Shown piece by piece: positions 22,701-31,379 of a stretch of 33,846 nucleotides of DNA; the stretch's first letter is position 1; each line of letters starts with the position of its first letter. Source of the DNA: Bradyrhizobium sp. 1 (GTDB lineage Bacteria > Pseudomonadota > Alphaproteobacteria > Rhizobiales > Xanthobacteraceae). The translations under genes and the position numbers were made by a program. Below the pieces are notes generated by a model that ran no database searches, was not told the DNA's origin, and saw only the letters and a list, made by a program, of their open reading frames with translations. The stretch is taken from contig NZ_JADPJH010000010.1 of the NCBI RefSeq assembly GCF_023073315.1, positions 502,009 through 535,854 on the forward strand. Direction: 5' to 3'.

Positions 22701-24088
22701 GAACGCTTCTCCTCGCGCTTGGCGGCACTGGTGTCCTTGATCAGATAGCCCGTCACCGAGCGCTTCTTCTCGATCCATTTCTGCGCAACCGTGCGAACCT
22801 GCTCGGCGGTGACCGCGCGAATGCGGTCAGGCCAGCTCCTGATGTCTTCGATCGACAGGCCCGTCGTCAGCGCGCCGCCATACCAGCGCGCCAGCACGGC
22901 CTGATTGTCCTGGGCGTAGATCGCCTCCGCAATGAGCTGGGTCTTCACCCGCTCGAGGTCCTCGGCGCGGACCGGGTTCTGCGCGATGTCGGCGATGACG
23001 CCGTCGATCACCTGCTCGACGTCGGCGAAGCTGACGCCGGGTTTTGGCGAGGCCGCGACCGCGAACTGGGTCGGGTCGAGCGAGATGCTGGAATAGCTGG
23101 CGCTGGCGGAGACCGCGAGCGGCTTGTCGACCACGAGAGCGCGGTAGAGATAGGAGTTGCTGCCGCTGCCCATCAGTTGCGCGAGCACGTCGAGAGCGGC
23201 GCTCTCGCCGGCCGCGGCCGTGGTTGCAGAGGGCACCAGATAATAGCGGCGCAGGCTCGGCTGCTCGACGCGCGGGTCGGACAGCGTGACGGTGCGCGGT
23301 GCGGCCGGCTCCGGCTCCTGCGGGCGGATGCGCTGCGCGGGGATCGCCGGCTGGGCCGGGATCGGGCCGAAATTGCGCTCCACCAGCGGGCGCACATCGG
23401 CGGCCTCGACGTCGCCGGCGATGACCAGGATCGCGTTGTTCGGCGCGTAGAAGCGGCGATAGAAGGCGAGCGCATCCCCGCGATTGAGCTTCTCGATCTC
23501 CTGGTGCCAGCCGATCACCGGCCGGCCATAGGGATGATTGAGATAGAGCGCGGCCATGACCTGCTCGTTGAGCCGCGCGTCAGGGCTGTTGGCGACGCGC
23601 ATGTTGTACTCTTCGAGCACAACGTCGCGCTCGGGCAGCACGTTCTCGTCCTTGAGGACGAGGCCGGTCATGCGATCGGCCTCGAATTCCATCATGGTCG
23701 GCAGCTGCTCTTTCGGCACGCGCTGGTAGTAGTTGGTGTAGTCGACCGAGGTCGAGGCGTTCTCGTTGCCGCCGACGCGGAGGACGGTCTGGGAGAATTC
23801 GCCGACCGGATGCTTCTCGGTGCCCTTGAACATCAAATGCTCGAGGAAGTGCGCGAGCCCGGACTTGCCCGGTGTCTCGTCGGCCGAACCGACCTTGTAC
23901 CAGATCATCTCGGTGACCACGGGCGTGCGGTGATCCGGGATCACCACGACCTGGAGGCCGTTGCTGAGTGTGAAGCTGGCGGGCGGGGCCGATGTCACCG
24001 TGGTCTGGGCGAGGGCGGCGCCGGCCGACAGGACACTCGTCGAAAGCAGCGCGGCAAGGAGGCGGGCAACCGATCGGTTTGCAGACAT
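22697..24088 (-). CDS. M16 family zinc metallopeptidase, catalytic subunit
   Basis: A 463-residue secreted pitrilysin-type peptidase. After a signal peptide (LLAALLSTSVLSAGAALAQ) the zinc motif HFLEH is at residues 80-84, with the distal Glu in RDVVLEEYNMR about 75 residues on. It degrades peptides in the periplasm together with the inactive partner encoded by the overlapping downstream gene. Two adjacent ATG codons (24091 and 24088) are possible; AGGGA lies just upstream of both. The 204-base gap upstream (24089-24292) has no gene and no strong repeat. Confidence 0.93.
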   Translation of the reverse strand: MSANRSVARLLAALLSTSVLSAGAALAQTTVTSAPPASFTLSNGLQVVVIPDHRTPVVTEMIWYKVGSADETPGKSGLAHFLEHLMFKGTEKHPVGEFSQTVLRVGGNENASTSVDYTNYYQRVPKEQLPTMMEFEADRMTGLVLKDENVLPERDVVLEEYNMRVANSPDARLNEQVMAALYLNHPYGRPVIGWHQEIEKLNRGDALAFYRRFYAPNNAILVIAGDVEAADVRPLVERNFGPIPAQPAIPAQRIRPQEPEPAAPRTVTLSDPRVEQPSLRRYYLVPSATTAAAGESAALDVLAQLMGSGSNSYLYRALVVDKPLAVSASASYSSISLDPTQFAVAASPKPGVSFADVEQVIDGVIADIAQNPVRAEDLERVKTQLIAEAIYAQDNQAVLARWYGGALTTGLSIEDIRSWPDRIRAVTAEQVRTVAQKWIEKKRSVTGYLIKDTSAAKREEKRS

Positions 24089-24292
24089 CATGATCCCTGG
24101 TGAAAGGCCGAGGTCCGGATGTCCGGCTCGGAGGCACGGCATGCTACACCGTGCGGCTGAGGCTTCGCGTCACGAAGCAGAGAACTCAACGCTTAGGCAA
24201 GTTACTGATAAGCAATTTACGGACCGCGTCCGGCGTGCATCAGCCGCCGGCGCCGAGTTCGTCTGCCAGCATGTTGCACCCGGCAAGGAACG

Positions 24293-25018
24293 TTATTGCT
24301 CCTTGTCCTTGCCGGACATGATGTCGAAATAGGTCTTTTTCGTATTGTCCTTGCCGGCGCCATAGGCGTAGCTCGAGGACGGCGTCTGGTATCCAGGCGG
24401 CGGCTCGACCAGCGACTGGCGCGGAGGCTCCGTCGTGAACTTCGTCTCTTCGGAGCCGCGACCGCCCGTCATCATGCCCCATAGACCGCCGGTGAAACCG
24501 AGCTGGGCGGGGCTGAGCGACGGGTTGGAGTTGGTGCCTGGTTGAATGGGATCATTGCTCGTGCGCTCGGGAGCGGCCGTCTGGCCGACCTTCATCTCGG
24601 CGGGGGTCAGCGGCCGGGCGGCCTGCCAATTCTCGGTCTCCTTGGTGGCCTTCTTCCGTGCGGCGATGGCTTCCTTGCGGCGCTTCTCCTCGGGGTCCTT
24701 GGGCCAGTTCGGAGCGGCCTTGGCCTGGGTCGCGGGAGGCGGAAGGTCGAGTTTGGGCGGCACCACCAGCGGCGAGCGCTCGCGGTATTCGATGCCGGGC
24801 TTTTCCATGCTCTTGGCGCCGATGCCGGACATCAGATTGTCGATGATCTTCTCTTCGAAGGTCATCCCGTCATCATCCTCATCGTCGTCACCGGCGCGGG
24901 CCGCGCCTGCCGACATGACGAGGCCGATGCCGATCGCGACAGCAGACAATTTCAACGCCCGCCAGAACCCTGATTTGGGGTCTCGAACCATCGAACTGCT
25001 GGTCTCGGAGCTGCGCAT
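24293..25018 (-). CDS. secreted or membrane-anchored proline-rich protein of unknown function
   Basis: A 241-residue protein with a hydrophobic N-terminal segment (ALKLSAVAIGIGLVMSAGAA) and a probable ARAG cleavage site, then an acidic patch (DDDEDDDG), a helix (FEEKIIDNLMSGIG), a Pro/Lys-rich disordered middle and a Gly/Ser/Tyr-rich tail. No enzyme motif. It lies between lspA and the M16 pair on the same strand. There is no lipobox cysteine after the signal, so it is not an obvious LspA substrate. ATG 25018 is chosen over the longer frame to 25096 because an AGGTACAG site precedes it. Confidence 0.75.
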   Translation of the reverse strand: MRSSETSSSMVRDPKSGFWRALKLSAVAIGIGLVMSAGAARAGDDDEDDDGMTFEEKIIDNLMSGIGAKSMEKPGIEYRERSPLVVPPKLDLPPPATQAKAAPNWPKDPEEKRRKEAIAARKKATKETENWQAARPLTPAEMKVGQTAAPERTSNDPIQPGTNSNPSLSPAQLGFTGGLWGMMTGGRGSEETKFTTEPPRQSLVEPPPGYQTPSSSYAYGAGKDNTKKTYFDIMSGKDKEQ

Positions 25019-25114
25019 CACTGTACCTGTTCCATATTGTGACAGATCGCCGCTCGCGCGCGGCCAGTCCTGCAAAAAAGCAAGGTTCCGCCTCACCGCC
25101 CGTATCGGCCGGGA

Positions 25115-25609
25115 TCAGGGCGCTTTTGCGGCGGGTATCCCCAGGAAGGAATCATACAATAGCGCCGCCACCCCAGCAACGATGGCCACATCCGCGAGGT
25201 TGAAAACGTACCAATTATAGGTATTTCCGCCGATCTCGATATGGAACAGGGCGAAATCGACCACGGCGCCATAAGCGAAGCGGTCGATACTGTTACCGAT
25301 CGCGCCGCCGATGATCAGCCCGAGCGCGATGGTCGCAAGCCAGGTGTGAGAGCGGGCCATCCAGATCGCCAGCGCGACCACGGCGATGACCTTCACGGCC
25401 ATCAGCGCGATCTGCGCCGCCTGGCTGTCGTTCTGGAGCCAGCCGAAGCTGATGCCGATGTTCCAGGCCAGCACCAGGTCGAAGAACGGCGTCACCGTCA
25501 CCACGCCCTTACGGGCGAGGTCGAATACGTTCAGCAGCCACAGCTTCGAGGCCTGATCGGCCACGAGCGTGACCACGGCTGCGAGGATGCCGGCGCGGAG
25601 CGGGGTCAT
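25115..25609 (-). CDS. lspA: lipoprotein signal peptidase (signal peptidase II)
   Basis: A 164-residue four-helix inner-membrane aspartic protease that removes lipoprotein signal peptides. The conserved blocks GNSIDR (residues 105-110), VVDF with catalytic D118 and FNLADV with catalytic D140 are present, as is the early DQASK block (18-22). The gene starts 10 bases after the ileS stop, the conserved ileS-lspA arrangement. Confidence 0.96.
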   Translation of the reverse strand: MTPLRAGILAAVVTLVADQASKLWLLNVFDLARKGVVTVTPFFDLVLAWNIGISFGWLQNDSQAAQIALMAVKVIAVVALAIWMARSHTWLATIALGLIIGGAIGNSIDRFAYGAVVDFALFHIEIGGNTYNWYVFNLADVAIVAGVAALLYDSFLGIPAAKAP

Positions 25610-25619
25610 GGCCGTCCGA

Positions 25620-28619
25620 TCAGACGCTCACGCCCAACGCCTTCCATTCGCGCAACGCCTTGGCATCGCGCGGGGTGACGTCGGGGTATTCAGGGTCTTC
25701 GCCCACCATCGGCGAAATCTTCCAGGAGCGGGCGCATTTGGTGCCGATCGCCTTCTCGACGACGACCGCGACACCGGGCACCGCATCGAGACGGAATGCG
25801 GACGCCGGCGCTTCGCCCTCGCGCACCTCGTAGTTCGAGGTGATGCAGATCTCGGCGAGATCGGTGTCGAACAGCGTCGCCAGCATGTCGCGGTCGGCGA
25901 CATAGATCACCGGCGAGGCTTCCAGCGAAGAGCCGATGTTCTTGGCGGCGCGTTCGAGCTCGAGCGCACCGGTCACGACGCGGCGGACGTTGCGGATCGT
26001 CTCCCATTTTGCGGCGAGCTCATCGTCGCGGAGCTTTTCGAGACCTTCAGGGAACAGCGTCAGGTGCACCGAGGGTTCGGCGTCTGGCCTGTACATCCGC
26101 CAGGATTCCTCCGCGGTGAAGCTCAGGATCGGCGCCAGCCATTTCAGGACCGAGGCACACAACAGGTCGATCGTCGTCAATGCCGCCTTGCGTGTCAGCG
26201 AGGACGGCGGATCGCAATAAAGCGTATCCTTGCGGATGTCGAAATAGAACGCGGAGAGCTCGCTGTTCAGGAAGGCGGACAGGGTCGCGACCACGGTCTT
26301 GTAGTCGAACTCCTGATAGGCCTTGCGGATCACGTCGGCTCGCACCGCAAGTTCGTGCAGCATCAGCCGCTCGAGCTGGGGCATCTCGGCAGACGCGACC
26401 GCATCGGCCGGCTTGAAGTGATGCAGCGTCCCAAGCATCCAGCGCACGGTGTTGCGCAGCTTGCGGTAGGTCTCGATGGTGTTCTTCAGGATCTCCGGGC
26501 CGATGCGCTGGTCGTCGGCATAGTCGGTGGCGCAGACCCACAGGCGCAGGATATCTGCACCCGAATCCTTGATCACCTTCTGCGGCTCGACGGTGTTGCC
26601 GACCGATTTCGACATCTTGCGGCCGTTCTCGTCGAGCGTGAAGCCGTGGGTGAGCACGATGTCGTAGGGCGCGCGGCCCCTCGTGCCGGCGCTTTCGAGC
26701 AGCGAGGAGTGAAACCAGCCGCGATGCTGGTCGCTGCCTTCCAGATACATCACGGTGTCGGTGCCGCCGTCGATCTTGCGGACGATGTTGCCGAGCTGCG
26801 GGAAGTTCTGGCGATCCTCGAGCACGAAGGCGTGCGTGGAGCCCGAATCGAACCAGACGTCGCAGATGTCGTCGACCTTCTTCCAGTCTTCGCTCGCGCG
26901 TTCCCTGAGGAAGCGCGCGCGGGCGCCGTCCATGTACCAGGCGTCGGCGCCTTCCTCCATGAAGGCTTCAGTGATGCGCTGGTTGATGGTCTCGTCCTGC
27001 AGGATCTCGGCCGAGCCATCGCTCTTCTCGCGCACGAACACGGCAATAGGCACGCCCCAGGCGCGCTGGCGCGAAATCACCCAGTCCGGGCGATTGGCGA
27101 TCATGCCGTTGATGCGGTTCTCGCCCGACGGCGGCACCCATTGCGTGACCGAGATCGCGTGCAGCGCGCGGGCGCGCAGCGTGTCGCCTTTCTTCGCATG
27201 GCCATCCTCGGCGATGTCCTTGTCCATCGCGATGAACCATTGCGGCGTGTTGCGGAAGATCACCGGCTTCTTCGAGCGCCAGGAATGCGGATATTGGTGC
27301 TTGAGACGGCCGCGCGCGAGCAGCTTGCCGCCCTCGATCAGCGCCTTGATCACGGCCTCGTTGGCATCGCCCTTCTCGCCCTTGTCGTTGAGCACGCGCT
27401 TGCCGGTGAAGCCGGGGGCCTGTGCGGTGTAGGCGCCGTTCTCGTCGACGGTGTAGGGGATGGCGGTATTGATGCCGCGCGCATCGAGCTCGCGGGTATT
27501 GGCCATCCAGACGTCGAAATCCTCGCGGCCGTGGCTCGGCGCGGTGTGCACGAAGCCGGTACCGGTGTCGTCGGTGACATGGTCGCCGGCCAGCAGCGGC
27601 ACGATGAACTCGTACCCTCCGTCGAAACCGCGCAAGGGATGGGCGCATTCGACGACGTCCAGCGTGTCGCCGGGAATGTCGCGCACCTTCTTATAAGACG
27701 TGACGCGCGCCTGCTTGAACACCTCTGCGGCCAGCGCATCGGCCAGGATCAGGAGATCACCGTTCTTCGCCCAATTGTCCGCGGGCGCGTCCGTCACCTC
27801 AAAAAGGCCGTAGGCGATCTTCGGCGAGAAAGAGATCGCTCGGTTGCCGGGCAGCGTCCAGGGCGTGGTGGTCCAGATTACGACGCTTGCCGAGGCCAGC
27901 GCGCCATGCGCGGGCGAGGTGACCGGGAATTTCACCCAGACCATGTCGGAGGTGTAGTCCTCGTACTCGACCTCGGCCTCGGCAAGCGCGGTCTTCTCGA
28001 CCACGCTCCACATCACCGGCTTGGAGCCGCGATACAGCGTGCCATTGGCCGCGAATTTCATCAACTCGCGAGCGATCTGCGCTTCGGCCGGATAGCTCAT
28101 GGTCTGATAGGGATGATCCCAGTCGCCGATGATGCCGAGCCGCTTGAACTCCTCGCGCTGCACGTTGATCCAGTGCGTCGCATAGGCGCGGCACTCTTTA
28201 CGGAACGCCACCATCGCGGTGGAGTCGCGAAAATCCGGCTTCTGCTTGCCCTTTGAGCGGTAGTTCTCCTCCTCGATCTTCCATTCGATCGGTAGGCCGT
28301 GGCAGTCCCAGCCGGGCACGTAATTGGAGTCGAAGCCGAGCATCTGCTGGCTCTTGGTCACGACGTCCTTGAGGATCTTGTTCAGCGCGTGGCCGATATG
28401 GATGTTGCCGTTGGCGTAGGGCGGGCCATCATGCAGCACGAATCTGGCGCGCCCCTCGGCTTCCTGGCGCAGCCTGTCGTAGAGGCCGATGTCGTTCCAG
28501 TATTTCAGGATTTCCGGCTCGCGGTGCGGCAGGCCGGCGCGCATCGGGAATTCGGTCTGCGGCAGGAACAGGGTTTTCGAATAGTCTTTGGAGTCGGACT
28601 TTTGCGGCTTATCGGACAT
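25620..28619 (-). CDS. ileS: isoleucyl-tRNA synthetase
   Basis: A 999-residue class I synthetase charging tRNA-Ile. HIGH is at residues 74-77 and KMSKS at 668-672 ([10 protein letters not shown]); between them lies the editing domain. The C-terminus resembles the zinc-finger region of the E. coli type (KCARSWKI, then [13 protein letters not shown]) but only one of four expected cysteines remains (C962; Ser at 965; none near 981-985), so the tail zinc site is lost. The start at 28619 gives the usual [20 protein letters not shown] beginning. It heads the ileS-lspA unit and follows ribF across a 203-base gap with a hairpin. Confidence 0.97.
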   Translation of the reverse strand: MSDKPQKSDSKDYSKTLFLPQTEFPMRAGLPHREPEILKYWNDIGLYDRLRQEAEGRARFVLHDGPPYANGNIHIGHALNKILKDVVTKSQQMLGFDSNYVPGWDCHGLPIEWKIEEENYRSKGKQKPDFRDSTAMVAFRKECRAYATHWINVQREEFKRLGIIGDWDHPYQTMSYPAEAQIARELMKFAANGTLYRGSKPVMWSVVEKTALAEAEVEYEDYTSDMVWVKFPVTSPAHGALASASVVIWTTTPWTLPGNRAISFSPKIAYGLFEVTDAPADNWAKNGDLLILADALAAEVFKQARVTSYKKVRDIPGDTLDVVECAHPLRGFDGGYEFIVPLLAGDHVTDDTGTGFVHTAPSHGREDFDVWMANTRELDARGINTAIPYTVDENGAYTAQAPGFTGKRVLNDKGEKGDANEAVIKALIEGGKLLARGRLKHQYPHSWRSKKPVIFRNTPQWFIAMDKDIAEDGHAKKGDTLRARALHAISVTQWVPPSGENRINGMIANRPDWVISRQRAWGVPIAVFVREKSDGSAEILQDETINQRITEAFMEEGADAWYMDGARARFLRERASEDWKKVDDICDVWFDSGSTHAFVLEDRQNFPQLGNIVRKIDGGTDTVMYLEGSDQHRGWFHSSLLESAGTRGRAPYDIVLTHGFTLDENGRKMSKSVGNTVEPQKVIKDSGADILRLWVCATDYADDQRIGPEILKNTIETYRKLRNTVRWMLGTLHHFKPADAVASAEMPQLERLMLHELAVRADVIRKAYQEFDYKTVVATLSAFLNSELSAFYFDIRKDTLYCDPPSSLTRKAALTTIDLLCASVLKWLAPILSFTAEESWRMYRPDAEPSVHLTLFPEGLEKLRDDELAAKWETIRNVRRVVTGALELERAAKNIGSSLEASPVIYVADRDMLATLFDTDLAEICITSNYEVREGEAPASAFRLDAVPGVAVVVEKAIGTKCARSWKISPMVGEDPEYPDVTPRDAKALREWKALGVSV

Positions 28620-28689
28620 GGGGCTGACTGGCTCGGAATGGCGCGGGAACGGATGACGATGCGGGATCGCGGGGTGAAACGACCAAATC

Positions 28690-28732
28690 CCGGTCTTGCG
28701 CCGAGCCTTTAGGCTCAGGCGGAAGCCGGGCC
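28690..28732 (-). other. hairpin in the ribF-ileS gap
   Basis: GAGCC (28703-28707), loop TTTA, GGCTC (28712-28716) is the tip of a longer imperfect stem closed by CCCGG and CCGGG. It could be a terminator for ribF or part of the ileS leader; no T-run follows. The rest of 28620-28822 shows nothing further. Confidence 0.4.
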
Positions 28733-28822
28733 GCTAATCCCTATGATGCGCCGCGCAAACATGGGCACTCCATAGCAGGGGGCTAAGGGAAGCGCAAAAG
28801 GTTCGGCGGGCCGGATTGGGCC

Positions 28823-29794
28823 TCAATCGATCGCCCCAAGCCTCGGAAACGCGTCCGGGGCGGCGGCCAGCATGGTGCGGGCGCGGGCGGAATCGTCGTC
28901 CATCTGGCGGATCAGGGCGTCCAGGCTGTCGAATTTCAGCTCCTCGCGGATGAAGCCGATAAAGGCACAGTCGAGCACCTCGCCATAGAGGTCGCCCTTG
29001 AAATCGAACAGGAAGATTTCCAGCAGTGGCGCGCCATTATCAAAGGTCGGGCGGCGGCCGAAGCTTGCCACCCCGTCGAGGCGCTCGGCGCCGCGGCCGA
29101 CCCGCACGGCATAGATGCCATGCTTGAGGCCGCAATTGGCATCGAGGCGGATGTTGGCGGTGGGATAGCCGAGGTCGCGGCCGCGCTTCTCGCCGTGGAT
29201 CACCTCACCGGTGATGAACCAGGGGGCGCTGAGCATTGTCGTGGCTTCGTCGAGATGCCCTTCGGCGAGCGCGATCCGGATGGCGCTGGAGGACACCGGC
29301 CGCTCGTCGATATCGACATGTGGCTGCACGTCGACCTCGATGCCGAGCCGGGGCGCCTCGTTGACCAGCAGGCTCGGCGAGCCGACGCGTCCTTTGCCGA
29401 AATGGAAGTCGTAGCCGACCGCAATTCCGCTGACGCCGAGGCGTCCGATCAGGTCATGGTGAATGAAGTCTTGCGCGCTGGTCCCGGCGCGGGATTTGTC
29501 GAAGGTCATCACCACGGCGCCGGCGAGCCCGGTGCCGGCCAGGAGACGCAGCTTGGCCGGCTCGTCCGTCAGGCGGAATTGCGGGGTGTTCGGGCTGAAA
29601 AATCGCCGCGGATGCGGTTCGAAGGTCAACGCCAGCGCAGGGCGGCCATGCGTCCGGCCCATTTCCAGCGCGGCTGCGATCACAGCGCGATGGCCGAGAT
29701 GAACGCCGTCGAAATTGCCCATGGCGACCACGGAGCCCCTCAAAATCGCGGAATCCGGCGTGGAGTCGCGGATAACGGTAAAATGCGGGGCCAT
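28823..29794 (-). CDS. ribF: bifunctional riboflavin kinase/FAD synthetase
   Basis: A 323-residue enzyme making FMN and then FAD. The N-terminal adenylyltransferase domain has GNFDGVHLGHR (nucleotide-binding loop), TFEPHPRRFF, and DFHFGKGRVG; the S-S-A-I-R segment links to the C-terminal kinase domain with GEVIHGEKRGRDLGYPTANI and GVASFGRRPTFD. ATG 29794 aligns with family starts; the longer frame to 29878 is Arg/Pro-rich and improbable. Upstream of ileS and lspA on the same strand, a common order. Confidence 0.95.
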   Translation of the reverse strand: MAPHFTVIRDSTPDSAILRGSVVAMGNFDGVHLGHRAVIAAALEMGRTHGRPALALTFEPHPRRFFSPNTPQFRLTDEPAKLRLLAGTGLAGAVVMTFDKSRAGTSAQDFIHHDLIGRLGVSGIAVGYDFHFGKGRVGSPSLLVNEAPRLGIEVDVQPHVDIDERPVSSSAIRIALAEGHLDEATTMLSAPWFITGEVIHGEKRGRDLGYPTANIRLDANCGLKHGIYAVRVGRGAERLDGVASFGRRPTFDNGAPLLEIFLFDFKGDLYGEVLDCAFIGFIREELKFDSLDALIRQMDDDSARARTMLAAAPDAFPRLGAID

Positions 29795-29914
29795 CAGGGG
29801 AATTCTCGAAGCGGCAGGACCTCGCGGACCGTGGCTTGACCGGCCGGATGAAGTCAAGCGGCAGGGGGGCGGCCGCATTGAACATGATTTCAGTCCTTCG
29901 GGGGGCGCCCGCGA

Positions 29915-29930
29915 TTAACGCGCTGTTTAA
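29915..29930 (+). promoter_or_regulatory. paired TTAA half-sites upstream of the cheY-like gene
   Basis: TTAACGCGCTGTTTAA has two TTAA half-sites, the second followed by C. The CtrA consensus is TTAA-N7-TTAAC; here the spacing is 8, so this is at best an off-consensus site. It lies about 95 bases before the receiver gene's start in the gap shared with divergent ribF. Confidence 0.2.
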
Positions 29931-30025
29931 CGCCTTGGTGCTAGTCCTTGAAACGTGGAACTGCGGGGCTGGAGCCAGGCAGGTCCGATCGTAATGTTTC
30001 CTGGGTATGCGTTGGGGGAGTCGAG

Positions 30026-30421
30026 ATGGCGGTTGATTTGTCGATGTCGGTTCTGGTGGTGGATGACTACAGCACCATGATCCGTATCATCAGGAACCTC
30101 CTGAAGCAGCTTGGTTTCGAGAATATCGATGATGCCAGCGACGGTTCGGCTGCGCTGAACAAGATGCGCGGCAAGAAGTACGGGCTCGTAATTTCCGACT
30201 GGAACATGGAGCCGATGACGGGTTACGACCTGCTGCGCGAAGTGCGGGCGGATCCGAACCTTGCCACCACGCCTTTCATCATGATCACGGCGGAATCGAA
30301 GACCGAGAACGTGATCGCGGCCAAGAAGGCCGGTGTGAACAACTACATCGTCAAGCCGTTCAACGCGGCGACGCTGAAGACCAAGATCGAGGCGGTCTTC
30401 CCGGACATGGCGAGCGCGTAA
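30026..30421 (+). CDS. CheY-type single-domain response regulator
   Basis: A 131-residue receiver domain with no output domain. The acidic pair D13-D14 (VVDDYS), phospho-acceptor D58 (VISDWN), T88 (MITAES) and K110 (IVKPF) are all in place, so it can be phosphorylated. The sequence (MSVLVVDDYSTMIRIIRNLL, NMEPMTGYDLL) is of the CheY chemotaxis type. ATG 30026 has GGGGGAG five bases upstream. No kinase gene is next to it; the nearby TipF-like gene hints at a motility link. It ends at a pair of hairpins shared with the convergent HAD gene. Confidence 0.9.
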   Translation: MAVDLSMSVLVVDDYSTMIRIIRNLLKQLGFENIDDASDGSAALNKMRGKKYGLVISDWNMEPMTGYDLLREVRADPNLATTPFIMITAESKTENVIAAKKAGVNNYIVKPFNAATLKTKIEAVFPDMASA

Positions 30422-30453
30422 GCGCGCTCAAAGCCATCACCTGAATTCGGAAG

Positions 30454-30474
30454 GCCCGGGCGCTTGTCCCGGGC
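30454..30474 (+). terminator. terminator hairpin after the cheY-like gene
   Basis: GCCCGGG (30454-30460), a 7-base loop, CCCGGGC (30468-30474) followed by TTCT, 33 bases after the stop. A stable GC stem in the expected place for an intrinsic terminator. Confidence 0.7.
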
Positions 30475-30485
30475 TTCTGCGTTGC

Positions 30486-30504
30486 GTCGTTCCTAAGGAA
30501 CGAC
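30486..30504 (-). terminator. hairpin after the HAD hydrolase gene
   Basis: GTCGTTCC (30486-30493), loop TAA, GGAACGAC (30497-30504) is a perfect 8-bp stem six bases beyond the stop of the minus-strand HAD gene, suited to ending that transcript. Confidence 0.6.
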
Positions 30505-30509
30505 AGAGG

Positions 30510-31364
30510 TCACCACTTCAATTCGCGCATCAGCGCCTTCGGCGGGTGGCCGAACAATTCCGTCACCGATTTAGGATCGAGCTGGTCGAGACCCTCGAAC
30601 TCCTCGGCATGGATGCCGCGGGTGACGAACAGGCAGTCGATGCCGAATTCGCGCGCGCCGGTGAGGTCAGTGCGGACGGAATCGCCGATCGCCAGCACCT
30701 TCTTCCGGTCGATCATGTGGCCCTGGCGTTCGCCGGCCAGCCGCATCGCGCGCTCGTAGATTGGCCGGTGCGGCTTGCCGTAGAAGATCACCTCGCCGCC
30801 GAGCTCGCGATAGAGCTCCGCGATCGCCCCGGCGCAATAGATCAGCCGGTCGCCGCGCTCGACCACGATGTCGGGGTTGGCGCAGACCAGCGTCAGCTTG
30901 CGCTCGCGCGCCTTCAGCATCATGCCGCGATAGTCTTCCGCCGTCTCGGTCTCGTCGTCATAGAGGCCGGTGCAGACGATATAGTCGGCCTCTTCGAGCG
31001 GCGCGGTCGTCGCATCGAGGCCGCGATAGATCGAGTTGTCGCGCTCGGGGCCGAGCCAGAACATCTTGCTTCCGGGATGCTCGGCGACATAGAGCCGCGT
31101 CAAATCACCCGACGAGACGATCGCGTCATAGGTCTCATCCGCGACGCCGAGCTTGCGCAATTGCCGCTGCACGGAGTCGGCCGGGCGTGGCGCATTGGTG
31201 ATCAGGATCACCGTACCGCCGCGGCTGCGATAGGTGTGCAGCGCCTCGCAGGCTTCGGGGAAGGCTTCCAGGCCGTTATGAACCACGCCCCAGATGTCGC
31301 TGAGCACGACGTCGACGCCGCCTACGAGCTCGCGCAGGGTTTCGGCGAAATGCAGCGTGGTCAT
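30510..31364 (-). CDS. HAD superfamily class IIA hydrolase (TIGR01459-like)
   Basis: A 284-residue NagD-like HAD phosphatase. Motif I is D23-I-W-G-V (LSDIWGVVHNG), motif II ITNAPRP (about residue 55), motif III GKPHRPIYE, and motif IV AIGDSVRTDLTGA. The position of the cap between motifs II and III puts it in class IIA, whose members hydrolyse small phosphorylated metabolites such as 4-nitrophenyl or sugar phosphates; the physiological substrate is unknown. It follows the TipF-like gene by 15 bases, so they are co-transcribed. Confidence 0.9.
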   Translation of the reverse strand: MTTLHFAETLRELVGGVDVVLSDIWGVVHNGLEAFPEACEALHTYRSRGGTVILITNAPRPADSVQRQLRKLGVADETYDAIVSSGDLTRLYVAEHPGSKMFWLGPERDNSIYRGLDATTAPLEEADYIVCTGLYDDETETAEDYRGMMLKARERKLTLVCANPDIVVERGDRLIYCAGAIAELYRELGGEVIFYGKPHRPIYERAMRLAGERQGHMIDRKKVLAIGDSVRTDLTGAREFGIDCLFVTRGIHAEEFEGLDQLDPKSVTELFGHPPKALMRELKW

Positions 31365-31379
31365 GATGCGTGCGGCCGA

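Noticed and set aside
25569..28256. An 895-residue plus-strand frame opposite ileS
   Set aside because: Its sequence is His/Arg/Gly-rich shadow coding with no domain; the minus strand encodes complete IleS with HIGH and KMSKS.
28620..28822. Possible T-box or riboswitch leader for ileS
   Set aside because: Only a simple hairpin is present; no T-box core sequence, and such leaders are not expected in this group.
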